A stretch of 64,000 nucleotides of DNA from Hyphomicrobiales bacterium (lineage in GTDB: Bacteria > Pseudomonadota > Alphaproteobacteria > Rhizobiales > Rhizobiaceae), in NCBI GenBank assembly GCA_900468625.1, contig UBUL01000009.1:186001-250000 (forward strand), read 5' to 3'. Positions 1-8,856 of this stretch are shown here, one piece after another. A program made the translations under genes and the position numbers. Each line of letters starts with the position of its first letter. The stretch's first letter is position 1. Under the pieces are notes generated by a model, which searched no databases, was not told where the DNA came from, and worked only from the letters and a program-made list of their open reading frames with translations.

Positions 1-11
1 AGGAGATTTGC

Positions 12-1070
12 ATGAACAGCACGGACGAAGTCATCATCGAGCGGCGCGGATCGGCCGGCATCGTCAGGCTCAACCGTCCGAAGGCGCTGAACAGCCTGAC
101 ATTGCCGATGGTGCGCATCATTGCTTCTGCATTGAAGGACTTCGCCGTCGATCCCGCGGTTGCGAGCGTCATCGTCACGGGCGAGGGAGAGCGCGGGTTC
201 AGCGCCGGCGGCGATATCCGCCTGCTGCACCGGAGCGGCAAGGAAGGCAGCGATGAAGCGGAAACCTTCTGGCGCGAGGAATTCCGGCTCAATCATGCCA
301 TTTCGCGCTACTCCAAGCCTTATGTCGTGCTGATGGACGGCATCACCATGGGCGGCGGCGTCGGTCTTTCGGCGCATGGCAGCCATCGCGTCGTCACCGA
401 GCGCACGCGTCTTGCCATGCCCGAAACCGGCATCGGCTATTTCCCGGATGTTGGCGCCACCTGGCTGCTGCCGCGCGCACCGGGCGAAGCCGGCACCTGG
501 ATGGGGCTGACCGGCCTGACCGTCGAGGCGGCCGACGTTATCCATGCAGGCTTCGCCGATCACTATGTGATGTCCTCCGCGCTGCCGGCTCTCATGGATG
601 CGGTAGCAGCGCTGCCCACCGTTGCTTCCGCCGCAGACGTGCATGCTCTCATCAGGACGATGGCAGCCGATGCTGGCGAAAGCCGGCTTGCGGCAAACCG
701 CGATATGATCGATCGGGCGTTTTCAGCAGACACGGTGGAAGGGATACTGGCGGCATTGGCCGATGAGCCCGGAGAATTTGCCGAAGAAGCCGCTGGCGTG
801 ATCGCCAGCCGTTCGCCGACCAGCCTGAAGCTGACCTTGCGGCTGCTGAGGGCAGGGCGTACGAGCGCCAATCTTGCCGAATGCCTCAATCGTGAACTCG
901 GCGCCTGCAGGGGCATATTGTATAATCACGATTTCTACGAGGGCGTGCGCGCCGCTGTTATCGACAAGGACCGCAATCCGAAATGGTCTCCGGCGAGTCT
1001 TGCCGAAGTGACCGTTGCCGATCTCGACCGCTTCTTCGTGCCGGCGCAGCCGCCGCTTTTCGCGAGCTAG
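12..1070 (+). CDS. 3-hydroxyisobutyryl-CoA hydrolase (enoyl-CoA hydratase/isomerase fold)
   Basis: A 352-residue crotonase-fold protein. It resembles 3-hydroxyisobutyryl-CoA hydrolase, the valine-catabolism enzyme that releases 3-hydroxyisobutyrate from its CoA thioester, rather than a plain hydratase. The oxyanion-hole region FSAGGDIRLL lies near residues 63-72, MDGITMGGGVGLS near 108-120, and the hydrolase signature MPETGIGYFPDVG at 136-148 carries the expected catalytic acids Glu138 and Asp146. Length fits the hydrolase (about 350) better than a hydratase (about 260). AGGAG at the very start of the window, about 6 nt before the ATG, supports the start. The next gene encodes the enzyme for the following step, which supports the substrate assignment. 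Confidence 0.88.
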   Translation: MNSTDEVIIERRGSAGIVRLNRPKALNSLTLPMVRIIASALKDFAVDPAVASVIVTGEGERGFSAGGDIRLLHRSGKEGSDEAETFWREEFRLNHAISRYSKPYVVLMDGITMGGGVGLSAHGSHRVVTERTRLAMPETGIGYFPDVGATWLLPRAPGEAGTWMGLTGLTVEAADVIHAGFADHYVMSSALPALMDAVAALPTVASAADVHALIRTMAADAGESRLAANRDMIDRAFSADTVEGILAALADEPGEFAEEAAGVIASRSPTSLKLTLRLLRAGRTSANLAECLNRELGACRGILYNHDFYEGVRAAVIDKDRNPKWSPASLAEVTVADLDRFFVPAQPPLFAS

Positions 1071-1075
1071 ACCGG

Positions 1076-1172
1076 TTCAGAGCGTCACGGGATTCTGAAT
1101 CGGTTTATCTCACTACTTTGAGCGATTTCGGAACGGGAAGCCGATCTGCACTTTCCCGGAGTTGCTTCAACC
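1076..1172. repeat. Degenerate palindromic intergenic repeat
   Basis: The gap between the hydrolase and mmsB holds a diverged copy of the mosaic repeat seen at 10545, 23503, 36789, 38157 and 58432. Recognisable blocks are a TTCAGAGCG edge, a core resembling TTCGGAACGGGAAGCCG and a tail CTGCACTTTCCCGG. Several substitutions suggest an old copy. Confidence 0.45.
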
Positions 1173-1192
1173 GATCATGGGAGGAAAACATC

Positions 1193-2074
1193 ATGACACG
1201 GATTGCATTCATCGGCCTTGGCAACATGGGCGGCCCGATGGCCGCCAATCTCGTCAAGGCGGGCCATGCCGTTACCGGTTTCGATCTCTCACATGATGTG
1301 CTGAAGGCTGCCGAAGCATCGGGCGTGAGGGCGGCCAATGTGCTGACCGAGGCTTTGGCCGATGCGGAAGTGGTCGTGACAATGCTGCCGAAGGGCCAGC
1401 ACGTCCTGACCGTATGGACCGACGTTCTGCGCTCGGTACCCAAGGGAACCCTGGTGATCGACAGCTCCACCATCGATGTCGACAGTGCCTGCAAGGCGCA
1501 TGCCATGGCAGGCGATGCCGGCTGCCTCTCGCTCGATGCGCCGGTGTCCGGCGGCACGGGCGGTGCCGCCGCCGGTACTCTGACTTTCATGGCCGGCGGC
1601 TCGACCGAGAGCTTCGCGGCCGCGAAGCCGCTGCTTGAGGTCATGGGGAAGAAGATCGTCCATTGCGGCGATGCCGGCGCCGGCCAGGCGGCGAAGATCT
1701 GCAACAACATGGTCCTCGGCATCTCCATGATCGGCGTCTGCGAAGCCTTCGTGCTTGGCGAAAAGCTTGGCCTCTCTCACCAGGCCCTCTTCGATGTCGC
1801 CTCGACCTCTTCCGGCCAGTGCTGGTCGATCAATACCTATTGCCCCGTGCCCGGCCCGGTTCCGACCTCGCCTGCCAATAATGACTACAAGCCCGGCTTT
1901 GCGGCGGCGCTGATGCTCAAGGATCTGCGGCTATCTCAGGAAGCGGCACTCTCCAGCGGCGCATCGACACCTCTGGGCGCGGAAGCGGCGCAGCTCTATG
2001 CGCTCTTCGAAAAGCTCGGCAACGGCGACCGCGATTTTTCGGCAATCATCGAGATGTTTCGCGAGGCGAAGTGA
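1193..2074 (+). CDS. mmsB: 3-hydroxyisobutyrate dehydrogenase
   Basis: A 293-residue NAD-dependent beta-hydroxyacid dehydrogenase that should oxidise 3-hydroxyisobutyrate to methylmalonate semialdehyde in valine degradation. The Rossmann motif GLGNMG is at residues 8-13, the substrate-binding signature DAPVSGGTGGAAAGTL lies mid-protein, and the catalytic lysine is in GAGQAAKICNNM. The ATG at 1193 is preceded by GGGAGGA 6-7 nt upstream. An in-frame extension to 983 has no homology and overlaps the upstream gene, so it was not used. It follows the CoA hydrolase in the same direction and catalyses the next step, so the two probably form a small operon despite the repeat between them. Confidence 0.92.
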   Translation: MTRIAFIGLGNMGGPMAANLVKAGHAVTGFDLSHDVLKAAEASGVRAANVLTEALADAEVVVTMLPKGQHVLTVWTDVLRSVPKGTLVIDSSTIDVDSACKAHAMAGDAGCLSLDAPVSGGTGGAAAGTLTFMAGGSTESFAAAKPLLEVMGKKIVHCGDAGAGQAAKICNNMVLGISMIGVCEAFVLGEKLGLSHQALFDVASTSSGQCWSINTYCPVPGPVPTSPANNDYKPGFAAALMLKDLRLSQEAALSSGASTPLGAEAAQLYALFEKLGNGDRDFSAIIEMFREAK

Positions 2075-2109
2075 GGGTGGCTGGATAGTTGGCCGGGTGT
2101 GGGTTTGCC

Positions 2110-2250
2110 CCTCAACCCGGCCCTCTTCCGCTCGCGGGGAGAGGGGGGAGTTGTGCCACGAGCGGCTCCCGGTTGAGAGAAGGAAGGCCTACTGCTTTGT
2201 GGGGTCGTCCCCCTCGCCCCGCTTGCGGGGAGAGGGTTAGGGTGAGGGCC
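2110..2250. repeat. GC-rich palindromic repeat, CTCTCCCCGC family
   Basis: The gap between mmsB and the helicase contains two inverted blocks with CCGCTCGCGGGGAGAGGG and CCCGCTTGCGGGGAGAGGG cores flanking about 60 bases. Each core is an imperfect palindrome. Elements of this look are scattered between genes in many Rhizobiales. It may act as a transcription stop for the convergent genes on both sides (inference). Confidence 0.6.
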
Positions 2251-2309
2251 AGGCGCGAAGCTGAGGCATCAAAGAGCATGCCTGACCTGCCGACCTCGAT
2301 TGCTGCAAC

Positions 2310-4379
2310 TCACCGCCACATGCCCCGCATGCGCGCACCCATATCGACGCGCACCTCTCGCGCCCGAATGGCGGCTGCGCTTTCGGCCCGCGCTTGCGGC
2401 CAGCCGCAAACCTCGAAGAACTGCAGCAACGTCGCCGGGATGAAGCGGGTGCGCGAGGCGAAGACATGTTTGTCGCCCTGCGCATGCTGGCCATGCACGA
2501 AGAAGCGCTGCGGAATGACGAGATCGAGATTGTCCTTCGCTCGCGTCATGGCGACGTAGAGCAGCCGACGCTCCTCCTCGATCTCGGCGGATGATCCGAC
2601 GGCGAGATCGGCGGGTATGCAGCCGTCGACGGCGTTGAGGATGAAGACTTTCGTCCACTCCTGACCCTTGGCGGAATGGATTGTCGAAAGGATCAGATAG
2701 TCCTCGTCGAGCAGCGGCACGCCGGCCTGATCGCTGGTCGCATCGGGCGGATCGAGCGTCAGTTCGGTAAGGAAACGCTCGCGCGAACCGTAGCCCGCGG
2801 CGATCTGTTCGAGCTGGACGAGATCTGCCTGGCGGGTCGCGGCATCCTCATGCGCGCGCTCCAGATACGGCTCGTACCATTGCCGAACCAGGCCGATTTC
2901 AGCCGGCCAGCCGGCCTTGCCGCTTTTGACCTCCCGCATCGTCTCGACAAAGGCGGTCCAGTCGTCTCCCGTGCGCGGCGGCGGCGGAAGCTCGGCAAGG
3001 GCCGTGATCGGGCTCGCCTCTTCGCCGATCTGGTCGAGCACGCGCTGCGCGGTGGAAGGGCCGACGCCGGGCAGGAGCTGCATCAGGCGGAACCCCGCCA
3101 CACGGTCGCGCGGATTCTGGGCGAAGCGCAGCGCCGCCAGCATGTCCTTGACATGGGCGCTGTCGAGGAATTTCAGCCCGCCGAACTTGACGAAAGGAAT
3201 GTTGCGGCGCGTGAGTTCCACTTCCAGCGGGCCGCTATGGCTTGAGGTGCGGAAGAGCACCGCTTGCTGCTTGAGCCTCGCGCCGCCCTCGCGATTTTCC
3301 AGCACCTGGTCGGCGATGTAGCGCGCCTGGTCGGCCTCGTCGCGCACTGTCACCAGCCGCGGCCGCTCTGGGCTTCGCCGCTCGGTGCGCAGGTTCTTGG
3401 TGAAGCGCTCGGAGGCAAGATCGATCACGGCGTTGGCGGCAGCCAGGATCGGCTGCGTCGAGCGGTAATTGCGATCGAGCGTGACGATATCGGCCGATGG
3501 CGTGAAAGCCTTGGGGAAATCGAGAATGTTGCGTACGGTCGCGGCGCGGAAGGAATAGATCGACTGCGCGTCGTCGCCGACGACGGTCAATCCCCGGCCA
3601 TCCGGCTTCAAAGCAAGCAGTATGGAAGACTGCAGCCGGTTGGTGTCCTGATATTCGTCGACGAGCACATGGTCGAACCGGCTGCCGATATCCCCGGCGA
3701 TCAGCGGCTCCTGCAGCATATGCGCCCAATAGAGCAGCAGATCGTCGTAATCGAGCACGTTCTGCGCCTGCTTCGCCTCGACATAACAGGCGAAGAGATC
3801 GCGCAGCTGCTGCTCCCACATGGCGCACCAGGGAAAGAAGTCGCGCAGCACACCGTCGAGCGGCGCTTCGGCATTGACGGAGCGCGAATAGATGGCAAGG
3901 CAGGTCGCCTTGGTCGGGAAGCGGTTTTCGGTCTTGGAAAAACCGAGGTCATGACGCGCAAGGTTCATCAGGTCGGCACTGTCTTCGCGGTCGTGAATCG
4001 TGAAGGCCGGGTCGATGCCGATCTGTTCTGCATAATCCCGCAGCAGGCGAGCACCGATGCCGTGGAACGTACCCGTCCAGGCAAGCGCGTCGGGGGTGAT
4101 GCCGGCATTCGCTCCCAGTACCTCGCGGCAGATGCGCTCGACGCGGCGGCCCATTTCGGCGGCGGCGCGGCGCGAGAAAGTCATCAGCAGGATGCGGCGC
4201 GGATCTGCGCCTTTGACGATCAGATGTGCGACACGATGGGCAAGCGTGTTGGTCTTGCCGGAGCCGGCCCCGGCGATGACAAGCAGCGGCCCGGCTATAT
4301 GGCTGTTGCCCTCCGTCGTGCCATGCTCCACCGCCAGCCGCTGCTCCGGGTTTAGTTTTTCCAGATAGGCGGCGGTCAT
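2310..4379 (-). CDS. UvrD/PcrA-type ATP-dependent DNA helicase
   Basis: A superfamily 1A helicase of 689 residues. Walker A is GAGSGKTNTLAHR, the DExx box is DEYQDTN, and motif III/IV features such as GDDAQSIYSFRAA and the C-terminal LLYVAMTRAKDNL are all present. Family members unwind DNA 3'-5' in repair or replication restart. The start is placed at the ATG at 4379, which gives MTAAYLEKLNPEQRLAVEHG, the usual N-terminus just before motif Q, and has AGGAG a few bases upstream. The longer frame to 4766 adds non-homologous sequence. Rhizobia usually carry more than one UvrD-like helicase, so I do not claim this is the nucleotide-excision-repair UvrD. Confidence 0.88.
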   Translation of the reverse strand: MTAAYLEKLNPEQRLAVEHGTTEGNSHIAGPLLVIAGAGSGKTNTLAHRVAHLIVKGADPRRILLMTFSRRAAAEMGRRVERICREVLGANAGITPDALAWTGTFHGIGARLLRDYAEQIGIDPAFTIHDREDSADLMNLARHDLGFSKTENRFPTKATCLAIYSRSVNAEAPLDGVLRDFFPWCAMWEQQLRDLFACYVEAKQAQNVLDYDDLLLYWAHMLQEPLIAGDIGSRFDHVLVDEYQDTNRLQSSILLALKPDGRGLTVVGDDAQSIYSFRAATVRNILDFPKAFTPSADIVTLDRNYRSTQPILAAANAVIDLASERFTKNLRTERRSPERPRLVTVRDEADQARYIADQVLENREGGARLKQQAVLFRTSSHSGPLEVELTRRNIPFVKFGGLKFLDSAHVKDMLAALRFAQNPRDRVAGFRLMQLLPGVGPSTAQRVLDQIGEEASPITALAELPPPPRTGDDWTAFVETMREVKSGKAGWPAEIGLVRQWYEPYLERAHEDAATRQADLVQLEQIAAGYGSRERFLTELTLDPPDATSDQAGVPLLDEDYLILSTIHSAKGQEWTKVFILNAVDGCIPADLAVGSSAEIEEERRLLYVAMTRAKDNLDLVIPQRFFVHGQHAQGDKHVFASRTRFIPATLLQFFEVCGWPQARAESAAAIRAREVRVDMGARMRGMWR

Positions 4380-4636
4380 CAATTCTCCTGGATGGACGGG
4401 GCTTCCTGGCGGTGCACGACGAATCGCGGGTGCGGAAAAATATGTGCGTTCTATGGATGTTCCGAATCGCCGAAGCCTGTCAAGTTTCATCGGACCCGCA
4501 CGGAGATGTGACCTTTCGCGCAAGAATCTTATCCGGATTTGGCCGGATGCAGCTCGAAAAGGACTTTCTTCGTACTTATCTATCGTTTTGGCGCGGTATT
4601 TTGAGTTCGCAGTGCGTAGAGTGAAGGTTTCCGAAC

Positions 4637-5512
4637 ATGAACGAAACGATCGCCATCGGCCTGCGTCTGCCTGGCGGACTGGTGGCTTTACCGGACGGGC
4701 GCCTCGCGCTTGTCGAAATGGATGCCAGCCGCCGCTGCCTGAAGCTTTTCGACTCAAGCGGCGCATCTGAGGAAGTTTGTCGGATCGGCGGCACTCCGGC
4801 GGGGGTTGCAGTCGATGGGAATGGGTGCTTCTGGGTGGCCGGCGGGCCGGAGAGTTCCATTCTCAGGCTCTCGCCGCAGGGACGGGTCCTTCAGGTGATA
4901 GAGGGCGGCGCAGACGGTCCGTTTCTCCATCCGAATGCTCTTGCCTTCGGGCCTGACGGCCTGCTTTACATGACCGATTCCGGCATCCGCCTCGCCGATC
5001 TTCTGGAAGGTGGCCACGTTCATCCCGACTTCTTCAAGGCGGCCTATAACGGTCGTGTTTATCAGATCGATCCGGCGGAAGGCCGGGTCATACGTGTTCT
5101 GGCCGCGGGTCTGCTGCTTGCCGGCGGCATTGCTTTCGATGCTGACGGGTTGCTTTACTACAGCGAAACGCTCACTGGAAAAATCTACCGGCAGGTAGTC
5201 GGCGGACGGCATGAGACGTTTGCGCAATCGATGACGTCGCCCGCCGTAAACGTGCTGCGCGGACCGTCCGGCTTGGCGTTTGATCGCAGCGGCGTGCTCT
5301 ACTGCGCCATGTACGGTCTGGGCGAAATCTGCCTGATCGATACGGAGGGCAGGATGGCGGGCCATATCCGCACGAATGGAGCGCGGTCGGGAAATATCGC
5401 CTTCACCGTCGATGGCAAGCACCTGCTCGTTAGCGAGCAGGAAAAGGGTGTCGTTGAGAAGATAACGGCACCGCGTCCAGGGCTGCCGCTGCATATGCCG
5501 TCCATTTCCTGA
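4637..5512 (+). CDS. SMP-30/gluconolactonase-like beta-propeller protein
   Basis: A 291-residue protein built of repeated blades with motifs such as PNALAFGPDGLLYMTDSG, GGIAFDADGLLYYSET and GPSGLAFDRSGVLYCA, typical of SMP-30/NHL-like six-bladed propellers. Such proteins are often lactonases in sugar catabolism, but the substrate cannot be read from sequence. No signal peptide is visible, so a cytoplasmic location is likely. It is divergent from the helicase, with a 257-base intergenic region where I see no recognisable operator. A strong hairpin follows at 5610. Confidence 0.75.
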   Translation: MNETIAIGLRLPGGLVALPDGRLALVEMDASRRCLKLFDSSGASEEVCRIGGTPAGVAVDGNGCFWVAGGPESSILRLSPQGRVLQVIEGGADGPFLHPNALAFGPDGLLYMTDSGIRLADLLEGGHVHPDFFKAAYNGRVYQIDPAEGRVIRVLAAGLLLAGGIAFDADGLLYYSETLTGKIYRQVVGGRHETFAQSMTSPAVNVLRGPSGLAFDRSGVLYCAMYGLGEICLIDTEGRMAGHIRTNGARSGNIAFTVDGKHLLVSEQEKGVVEKITAPRPGLPLHMPSIS

Positions 5513-5609
5513 AGCGCTTCGCCGTCCTTCAGACCAGCTCCTTGCGCCTTGGAACGATTTCAGCAAAACCGCCGCGCATTTTGGTGCGAGACGCTCCGGT
5601 CCGGCTGAT

Positions 5610-5640
5610 GGACATGCCCGGCGGGCGGGCATGTCCCGTT
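5610..5640 (+). terminator. Hairpin terminator between the propeller gene and secDF
   Basis: An 11-bp perfect stem, GGACATGCCCG against CGGGCATGTCC with a 5-base loop, followed by CGTTT. It lies between convergent genes. The short T-run is on the plus strand, so it mainly serves the propeller gene. Confidence 0.7.
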
Positions 5641-5657
5641 TCTATAGATCCTGTAGC

Positions 5658-8213
5658 TTATTCTGCCGCAGGAATCTGCTTGTCTTTGCCGGACTTGCCG
5701 TCCGCGGGCTTGCCATCGTTGGCGATGACCTTGGCATGGCGGCGGCGCCAGTCGCCGAGGAAGAGCAGGATCGGCGCTGCGATGAAGACCGACGAGGCGC
5801 CAGCCACGAGGATGCCGAACACCATCGGGATCGCGAAGCTGGAGACGGCGCTTCCGCCCCAGATCGCCATCGGCACCAGCGCCAGGAAGGCGGTGGCGTT
5901 GGTATAGAGGCTTCGCGCCAGGGTCTCGTTGATCGACTTGTCGATGATATCTCGCAGCGGCATCGACTTGTAGAGCCGCATGTTCTCGCGCATGCGGTCA
6001 TAGACCACGACCTTGTCGTTCACCGAATAACCGACGAGCGTCAGGATCGCGGCGATGGCCGTCAGGTTGAAATCGAGGCCGGTGATCGCGAAGAAGCCGA
6101 TCGCCTTGGTAACGTCGAGCACCAGCGTGACGATGGCGCCGACCGCGAACGGCCATTCGAAACGGTACCAGATATAGAACAGCATCGCCAGGCTGGCGAT
6201 CACGACCGAGAGGATACCGGCCCAGGCAAGCTCGCCCGAGACCTTCGGACCGATGACGTCGGTGCCTTCGATGGTCGCGCTCGGGTCGATCTTGACGATC
6301 TCGGCCTTGAGCTTGGTCACGGCCGCCGTCTGCGCCTCTTCGCCGCCATCCTGGCGCTGGGCACGAACAAGGATGCTGTTGTTGTCGCCGAAGGACTGCA
6401 GCGCGATTTCGCCGAGGCCGAGCGTGTTCAGGCCGGCGCGGAACGTCGACAAATCGGCGGCGTCCTTGGTTTTGACCGACATCTGGATGCCGCCTCGGAA
6501 ATCGACGCCGTAATTGAGGCCCGGATGGATGAACAGGACCACCGAGGCGATCGACAGGATCGCCGAGACGGTGACGCCGAAGAAGCGGGCCTTCATGAAC
6601 TGGATGTGCTTGTCATAGGGGCTGAAGGGGATCAGCGGCCTGATGTTGACCACCTTCAGCTTGCGGCGACGGGTGATAGCGATCATCACGACGCGCACGA
6701 AGGCGACGGAGGTAAACATAGAGATGATGAGGCCGAGACCCATGGTTACGGCAAAGCCGCGAACCGGGCCGGAGCCGAAGTAGAACAGGATGGCGGCGGC
6801 GATCAGGGCCGTCATGTTGCCGTCGATAATCGTGGAATAAGCTTTCTTGAAGCCGTTATCGATAGCGGCGAAGGCGCTGCGGCCCTTGCGGGTTTCTTCG
6901 CGGATGCGCTCGTTGATCAGAACGTTGGCATCGACCGCAAGACCGATACCGAGGACGACGCCGGCGATGCCGGGCAGCGTCAGCGTGGCGCCGACCAGCG
7001 TCAGGGCCGAGAAGGTCAGGATCGTATGGATGAGCAGCGCGACATTCGCGAGAATCCCCCAGGCGCCGTAGAGCACGAAGATGAAGGCGGCAACCAGGAC
7101 GAAGCCGACCAGGCCGCTGTAGATGCCTTTCTGGATCGCGTCGCTGCCGAGGTCGGCGCCGACGGTACGCTCTTCGATGACGGTGAGCTTGGCCGGCAGC
7201 GCGCCGGCGCGCAGCAGGGCGGCAAGCGTGGTGGCGCTGTCTGCGGTGAAATTGCCGGAGATCTGGCCCGAACCGCCGGTGATCGGCTCGCGGATATTCG
7301 GGGCGCTCAGCACCTTATTGTCGAGGACGATCGCGAAAGGCTTGCCGACGTTTTCGCGGGTGATTTCGGCAAAGCGGTTGGCACCGGCGCTGTCGAAGCG
7401 GAAGGTGACGAGCGGCTCATGCGTGTTCGGGTCGAAGCTGACGCGGGCGTCCTTCAGGCGGTCGCCGGACAGCTCGATACGGTCGAGGACCGGATAGCTG
7501 TTGCCCCGCTCGTCCTTCATGATGGTGACGCCGGGGGGAGGATTGTTCGGGTCGGCATTGTCGGCAAGCAGGTGGAAGGACATCTTCGCGGTCGAGCCGA
7601 GCAGTTCGCGCAGATGCGACGGATCCTGCGCGCCTGGCAGCTGCACGAGAACGCGGTTCGGGCCGACACGCTGGATGGTCGGTTCGGCAACGCCAACCTG
7701 GTCGACGCGCTTGCGGATGACTTCCAGGCTCTGCTGAACGGCGGAATCGACATTGGCCGAAATGCCTGCCGGCGAGAAGGACATCGCGATGGTTGCGCCA
7801 TTCGGCGTGATATTGAGATCGGACTGACCTGCGGACAGGCCCGATGTGATCGTGTTGGCAAGCGTGCGCAGCTGCGTCACGGCATCGCCGCTCTGCGTGG
7901 CGTCGTTGAGCGTTACGACGATCTGATCGCCGTTGCGCACGATCGAGCGTGTCTGGATGTTCTTGTCGCGCAATACGCGGCGTGCGTCCTGCTGCAGCGA
8001 CTGCAGCCGGCCGTTCGTCAGATCCTTTTCATCGACTTCCAGGACGAGATAGGAACCGCCGCGAAGGTCGAGGCCGAGAGATACCTGGCTATGCGGCAGC
8101 CAGGATGGGATTTTGCTGAGGGCGGACGGCGGAAGTGCGTTCGGCAGGGCCACGAGAAGGCCGAGCACGATGATCACCGAATAAAGTGCCACCAGCCATG
8201 GTGAAGTGCGCAT
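5658..8213 (-). CDS. secDF: Protein translocase SecD-SecF fusion
   Basis: A single 851-residue protein joining SecD and SecF, the proton-driven membrane subunits that pull exported proteins through SecYEG. The N-terminal helix is followed by the SecD signature SLGLDLRGGSYLVLEV, a large periplasmic P1 region, six helices of the RND fold, then a linker and the SecF signature GVDFRGGIQM with its own six helices. The start at 8213 (MRTSPWLVALYSVI) has AAGGAC upstream. The longer frame to 8369 would overlap the next gene and has no helix. yajC is not adjacent, unlike many sec loci, so this may be a second copy (inference). Confidence 0.92.
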   Translation of the reverse strand: MRTSPWLVALYSVIIVLGLLVALPNALPPSALSKIPSWLPHSQVSLGLDLRGGSYLVLEVDEKDLTNGRLQSLQQDARRVLRDKNIQTRSIVRNGDQIVVTLNDATQSGDAVTQLRTLANTITSGLSAGQSDLNITPNGATIAMSFSPAGISANVDSAVQQSLEVIRKRVDQVGVAEPTIQRVGPNRVLVQLPGAQDPSHLRELLGSTAKMSFHLLADNADPNNPPPGVTIMKDERGNSYPVLDRIELSGDRLKDARVSFDPNTHEPLVTFRFDSAGANRFAEITRENVGKPFAIVLDNKVLSAPNIREPITGGSGQISGNFTADSATTLAALLRAGALPAKLTVIEERTVGADLGSDAIQKGIYSGLVGFVLVAAFIFVLYGAWGILANVALLIHTILTFSALTLVGATLTLPGIAGVVLGIGLAVDANVLINERIREETRKGRSAFAAIDNGFKKAYSTIIDGNMTALIAAAILFYFGSGPVRGFAVTMGLGLIISMFTSVAFVRVVMIAITRRRKLKVVNIRPLIPFSPYDKHIQFMKARFFGVTVSAILSIASVVLFIHPGLNYGVDFRGGIQMSVKTKDAADLSTFRAGLNTLGLGEIALQSFGDNNSILVRAQRQDGGEEAQTAAVTKLKAEIVKIDPSATIEGTDVIGPKVSGELAWAGILSVVIASLAMLFYIWYRFEWPFAVGAIVTLVLDVTKAIGFFAITGLDFNLTAIAAILTLVGYSVNDKVVVYDRMRENMRLYKSMPLRDIIDKSINETLARSLYTNATAFLALVPMAIWGGSAVSSFAIPMVFGILVAGASSVFIAAPILLFLGDWRRRHAKVIANDGKPADGKSGKDKQIPAAE

Positions 8214-8298
8214 GGGTATTGTCCTTGGAAATACACTTATGCCTGCGGCCCGGCCGCTGGCGATCTTGCCGGAAATGCGGCGCGTACGCGCCAAACGC

Positions 8299-8772
8299 TT
8301 AGAGGAGCGTGCCTGGAGGCGCGCGAGCGAGATAGGCGCGAATCGCCACGGATTCGAGCCGTGCGGCATCGTTCGGTCGGCTCACCAGCCAGGAGGTTCC
8401 CGGATATCCAAAGGTGGGGAGGGAGCCAAGCGTTGCAGGCCCTATGTCGTGCCATGCGGCCTTCGGCGTCACCAGTCGGTCGGCAACGACAATGCCGCGT
8501 ACCGGATCGCGCAGGGAAAGGTAGAGGGGCTGACTGTCCTTGCCCGAGGACAGCGCTTCGGCATCGGCGCGCGTGGCAAGATTGATGCCGCCGCCGAGCG
8601 CCAGTCCGACATAGGCGAAAAACGCGACGAACAGCGAGGCGATCACGCGCGCTCCGGCGCGGTGCGTCCTCTCGTCTCTATCTTCGCTGTCGGCGGCGCC
8701 GAATTCGAGCGGGCTCAACGGTCCAAAATGCCTTCGTTCCTTTGCCGGAGCGAACTCCGACGGTTCGGTCAT
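8299..8772 (-). CDS. Unknown single-pass membrane protein
   Basis: A 157-residue protein I do not recognise. A charged N-terminus (about 43 residues, rich in Glu, Asp and Arg) precedes one membrane helix, VIASLFVAFFAYVGLALGGG. A C-terminal region follows that contains PLYLSLRDPVRGIVVADRLV and LPTFGYPGTSWLVSRPND. If Nin-Cout, the C-terminus is periplasmic. It lies 85 bases upstream of secDF on the same strand and could be co-transcribed with it. Confidence refers to its being a real gene. Confidence 0.6.
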   Translation of the reverse strand: MTEPSEFAPAKERRHFGPLSPLEFGAADSEDRDERTHRAGARVIASLFVAFFAYVGLALGGGINLATRADAEALSSGKDSQPLYLSLRDPVRGIVVADRLVTPKAAWHDIGPATLGSLPTFGYPGTSWLVSRPNDAARLESVAIRAYLARAPPGTLL

Positions 8773-8856
8773 GATAACAGGACGCCTAGCGTCTTCCTAG
8801 TAACCGCCTGTCATGATGCAGTTGCACGAGCGGGTCAACAGTCCCGGCTCGATTTC

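Noticed and set aside
5631..8204. An 857-codon plus-strand open frame opposite secDF
   Set aside because: Asp/Arg/Glu/Gly-rich with no domains or membrane helices. It is the antisense shadow of secDF, whose product is unmistakable.
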